Source: Clostridiales bacterium (GTDB lineage: Bacteria > Bacillota > Clostridia > Christensenellales > Aristaeellaceae). From it: a DNA stretch of 33,769 nt. The DNA lies in the NCBI GenBank assembly GCA_004557905.1, contig SFFH01000015.1, positions 1 to 33,769 on the forward strand, in the 5' to 3' direction. The translations under genes and the position numbers were made by a program. Of this stretch, positions 31,929 through 33,769 are shown piece by piece. How positions within the stretch are numbered: position 1 is the first letter of the stretch; the number at the start of each line of letters is the position of its first letter. Below the pieces are notes generated by a model. It was not told the origin of the DNA and did no database searches. It worked only from the letters and a program-made list of their open reading frames with translations.

Positions 31929-33353
31929 ATGAAAAAGAGGTCATTGCTGCGCATACTTGAATCCTGTGTGTTTTTGCTGCTGCTGTGGGTCGTCATGGTC
32001 ATGGTTTCGGGACTGCTGGAACGCAAGAACAGCCGGAACCTGCTGGGCGGATTTCTTGAAGAGCCTCAACTGTACGACGTGCTGTTCTTTGGCGACAGCC
32101 AGCTCATGAACGCGATGATTCCGCTGGAAATGTGGGAGGCCTACGGCATAGCCGGCTATAATCTTTCCAGCTACGGCAACTCGCCGCCATTGTCCTACTG
32201 GATGATGATCAATGCGTTTGATTACGCGCAGCCTGAACTGGTTGTGATTGCCGTGACCGGCATGAATGATACGCATAAAATATCCCGTTTCAGCTCTGAT
32301 CTGCATATGGCGACGGATTTTTGGCCATTGACGGTCAACAAGGCGCGGATGCTGGACGATCTGCTCGACGATCCGGAGGACCCGGATTTCAAGGATGCGG
32401 AAGGCAGCCTTTACCGCGAGCTGAAAGGAGAGTTCCTCTTCCCGCTCGGAAAGTATCACAGCCGTTGGCATGAATTGACGAAGGACGATTTTTCCAGACG
32501 GCGCTCGTATGTAAAGGGCGGCGAAACGCTTGTGGGCGTCTATCCGATCTGGGATTACGAGCTCGTGGATGAAGAGAATTATGCTGAGGAGATCGGCTAT
32601 TCCTATGCCTATCTGCGCAGATCCATCGAAGAATGCCAGCGTCGGGGAATCGACGTGCTGCTGATCCATCTGCCGAATCCGCAAATCATCAATTCCCAGC
32701 GGCACGCCAATACCGCGAGAAGCATTGCGGATGAATACGGCATCGACTTTATCGATGCGACGTCTCTGGACAGCATTGTGGACTATGCGGTGGATTGCTA
32801 CGACCCGGACCCGCACCTCAATCTGTCCGGCACGCAGAAGATGACCGACTATCTGGGCAGCTATCTGCGGGATCGCTATCACCTTCCCGACCGGCGCGGC
32901 GATCCTGACTACGCCCACTGGTACAGGCAGCTGGACACCTATAAGGATGAAAAAATCCGTGTGCTTGCCGAACAGGAGGACATACACAACGCCCTGATGC
33001 TTCTGCACGACAAGGACTTCGACGTTTCGCTGGCGCTCTTCCCGCCTTCGCCCGTTTATCAGGATGACTGCGCCTTTGTCCTGATCCAGAATATCGCGCG
33101 CGAGCATGTGCTCGCGGGCGAAGAATATGCCAAGTGGTCCAACATGATGTTCCCTCTTTCCGGCTTGGATGAAGCCATCTGTGAAGAGAAGCCGTACTAT
33201 CTGAACAGAGAAGGCGGCGCCGTGACGGAGTATACGGGCGAGCGCGCCGAGCAGGCGGCGCTGGAAGCCTTTGGCACGCGCGGCAAAAGCACCCTGCTGA
33301 TCCGTGCGGTGGACCGACGCGACGGCAGCGTGGCAGCACAGCTGCAGTTTTGA
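31929..33353 (+). CDS. Membrane-anchored SGNH/GDSL hydrolase-like protein
   Basis: A 474-residue protein anchored by an N-terminal helix (about 11-30) and otherwise extracytoplasmic. SGNH blocks are visible: FFGDS (nucleophile S57), SYGNS (G83), GMND (N113, D114) and DPDPHLNLSG (H296). The HLN-x-SG arrangement resembles DltD- or AlgJ-like surface O-acyl-processing enzymes, so modification of cell-surface polymers is plausible. About 150 C-terminal residues match nothing I recognise. The start is uncertain: ATG 31929 gives a typical lysine-rich membrane anchor but a weak ribosome site; ATG 31899 is the alternative. Codon use is less GC-biased than in neighbouring genes. Confidence 0.7.
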   Translation: MKKRSLLRILESCVFLLLLWVVMVMVSGLLERKNSRNLLGGFLEEPQLYDVLFFGDSQLMNAMIPLEMWEAYGIAGYNLSSYGNSPPLSYWMMINAFDYAQPELVVIAVTGMNDTHKISRFSSDLHMATDFWPLTVNKARMLDDLLDDPEDPDFKDAEGSLYRELKGEFLFPLGKYHSRWHELTKDDFSRRRSYVKGGETLVGVYPIWDYELVDEENYAEEIGYSYAYLRRSIEECQRRGIDVLLIHLPNPQIINSQRHANTARSIADEYGIDFIDATSLDSIVDYAVDCYDPDPHLNLSGTQKMTDYLGSYLRDRYHLPDRRGDPDYAHWYRQLDTYKDEKIRVLAEQEDIHNALMLLHDKDFDVSLALFPPSPVYQDDCAFVLIQNIAREHVLAGEEYAKWSNMMFPLSGLDEAICEEKPYYLNREGGAVTEYTGERAEQAALEAFGTRGKSTLLIRAVDRRDGSVAAQLQF

Positions 33354-33355
33354 TT

Positions 33356-33380
33356 GCTTGCCGGCCGGGGACCGGCAAGC
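33356..33380. other. Perfect hairpin after the SGNH gene
   Basis: GCTTGCCGG and CCGGCAAGC form a 9-bp stem with a seven-base loop immediately after the stop codon. It lacks a T-run on either strand, so it may protect the 3' end or be a weak terminator. Confidence 0.5.
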
Positions 33381-33419
33381 GTCGTCAATCTCAAGCAATT
33401 CCTGCCTTTTTGCATCACA

Positions 33420-33486
33420 AAACACCTTGCTTCGTTCGCTTCCGTATCCTTTTTCGGATTCCGGACAGCGGACGGGCAAGGTGTTT
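33420..33486. terminator. Long stem-loop between the SGNH gene and spo0A
   Basis: Perfect 11-bp outer arms AAACACCTTGC and GCAAGGTGTTT enclose 45 bases that can themselves pair imperfectly. On the minus strand the stem runs into TTTTGTG, so it may end spo0A transcription; on the plus strand it may end the SGNH transcript. A small structured RNA is an alternative. Confidence 0.55.
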
Positions 33487-33519
33487 CCTGTGTCCTGAGT
33501 TGATTGATTTTCTGATTGG

Positions 33520-33769
33520 TCAGGCAGACTCCCTGATCCGCAGCCGATCGGAGACCAGCGCGATGAACTCGCCATTGGTCGGCTTGTCGTCCAGCGAGCA
33601 CACGTTCTTGCCGAACGCCTCGTCCAGGGCCTCGATGCGCCCGCGGTTCCAGGCGACCTCGATGGCGTGACGGATGGCGCGCTCCACCTTGCTTGACGTC
33701 GTGCCGAAGCGGTGCGCGATGCCCGGGTAGAGCTCCTTGGTGATGCGGCCCATCAGGTCGGGGTTGTCG
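33520..33769 (-). CDS. spo0A: Sporulation master regulator Spo0A, C-terminal part only (cut by window edge)
   Basis: The visible 82 codons enter from the right edge and end at TGA (33522-33520). They encode GRITKELYPGIAHRFGTT, then KVERAIRHAIEVAWNRG and KPTNGEFIALVSDRLR, which are the helix-turn-helix and C-terminal helices of the Spo0A DNA-binding domain; the VERAIRHAIEVAW recognition segment is nearly invariant in the family. The receiver domain is outside the window. An internal ATG at 33753 is not the true start. Spo0A shows the organism carries the sporulation programme. Confidence 0.95.
   Translation of the reverse strand, partial: DNPDLMGRITKELYPGIAHRFGTTSSKVERAIRHAIEVAWNRGRIEALDEAFGKNVCSLDDKPTNGEFIALVSDRLRIRESA

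Noticed and set aside
22070..33575. Long antisense frames opposite the CotH, ABC transporter and SGNH genes.
   Set aside because: No family motifs, biased composition, and the opposite strand is convincingly coding.

Overview
The window comes from the chromosome of a high-GC, endospore-forming Firmicute, most likely a gut-type clostridium. The evidence is a Spo0A C-terminal domain at the right edge, a PrkC-type PASTA kinase, the clostridial priA/def/fmt/rsmB/rlmN/stp/prkC/rsgA/rpe/thiN neighbourhood, a CIRCE-controlled groESL operon and a PPi-type phosphofructokinase. A Christensenellales- or Oscillospirales-like lineage is my inference only. Coding DNA is strongly GC-rich; a few promoter regions, above all 29.8-30.1 kb, are strikingly AT-rich. 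I saw no tRNA, rRNA, transposase or CRISPR array.

Layout. 1-8.6 kb (minus strand): a tightly packed housekeeping operon transcribed def > fmt > rsmB > rlmN > stp > prkC > rsgA > rpe > thiN (cut by the left edge), with many start/stop overlaps. Its only two roomy gaps before prkC hold GC-rich hairpin elements. 8.9-10.2 kb (plus): two overlapping genes of the DUF6323/DUF6179 type, lying between def and priA, which are usually neighbours. 10.2-12.4 kb: priA (minus). 12.5-13.8 kb (plus): WYL-domain regulator and a small zinc-ribbon protein. 13.8-16.1 kb (minus): mutY, a P-loop kinase and an SRAP (HMCES/YedK) gene, a likely DNA-repair operon. 16.3-18.5 kb: groES-groL behind a promoter and a perfect CIRCE operator.

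18.5-26.2 kb is the accessory-looking and most interesting part. It holds a secreted caspase-like protein with an EF-hand loop and a FlgD-like tail; a convergent patatin-like protein that has lost its nucleophilic serine; and, divergent from that, a three-gene plus-strand set: a membrane-anchored CotH-type kinase with three lamin-tail domains, a DUF4956 membrane protein and a VTC-fold (polyphosphate polymerase-like) protein. The segment is bracketed by two inverted copies of an 87-bp structured repeat (18481-18567 and 26022-26108). Three TTCAC repeats with an exact 11-bp period, resembling PhoB/PhoP-type boxes, lie upstream of the caspase-like gene.

26.2-29.8 kb (minus): an ATPase and two permeases of a BMP-type nucleoside/sugar ABC importer, without a binding-protein gene in view. 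29.8-30.4 kb: AT-rich regulatory DNA containing a near-consensus promoter that serves a 35-residue single-helix membrane protein. 30.4-33.4 kb (plus): PPi-type phosphofructokinase and a membrane-anchored SGNH-hydrolase-like protein. The window ends in the 3' part of spo0A (minus).

All calls rest on reading motifs by eye and on recall of protein families; no database search was run.
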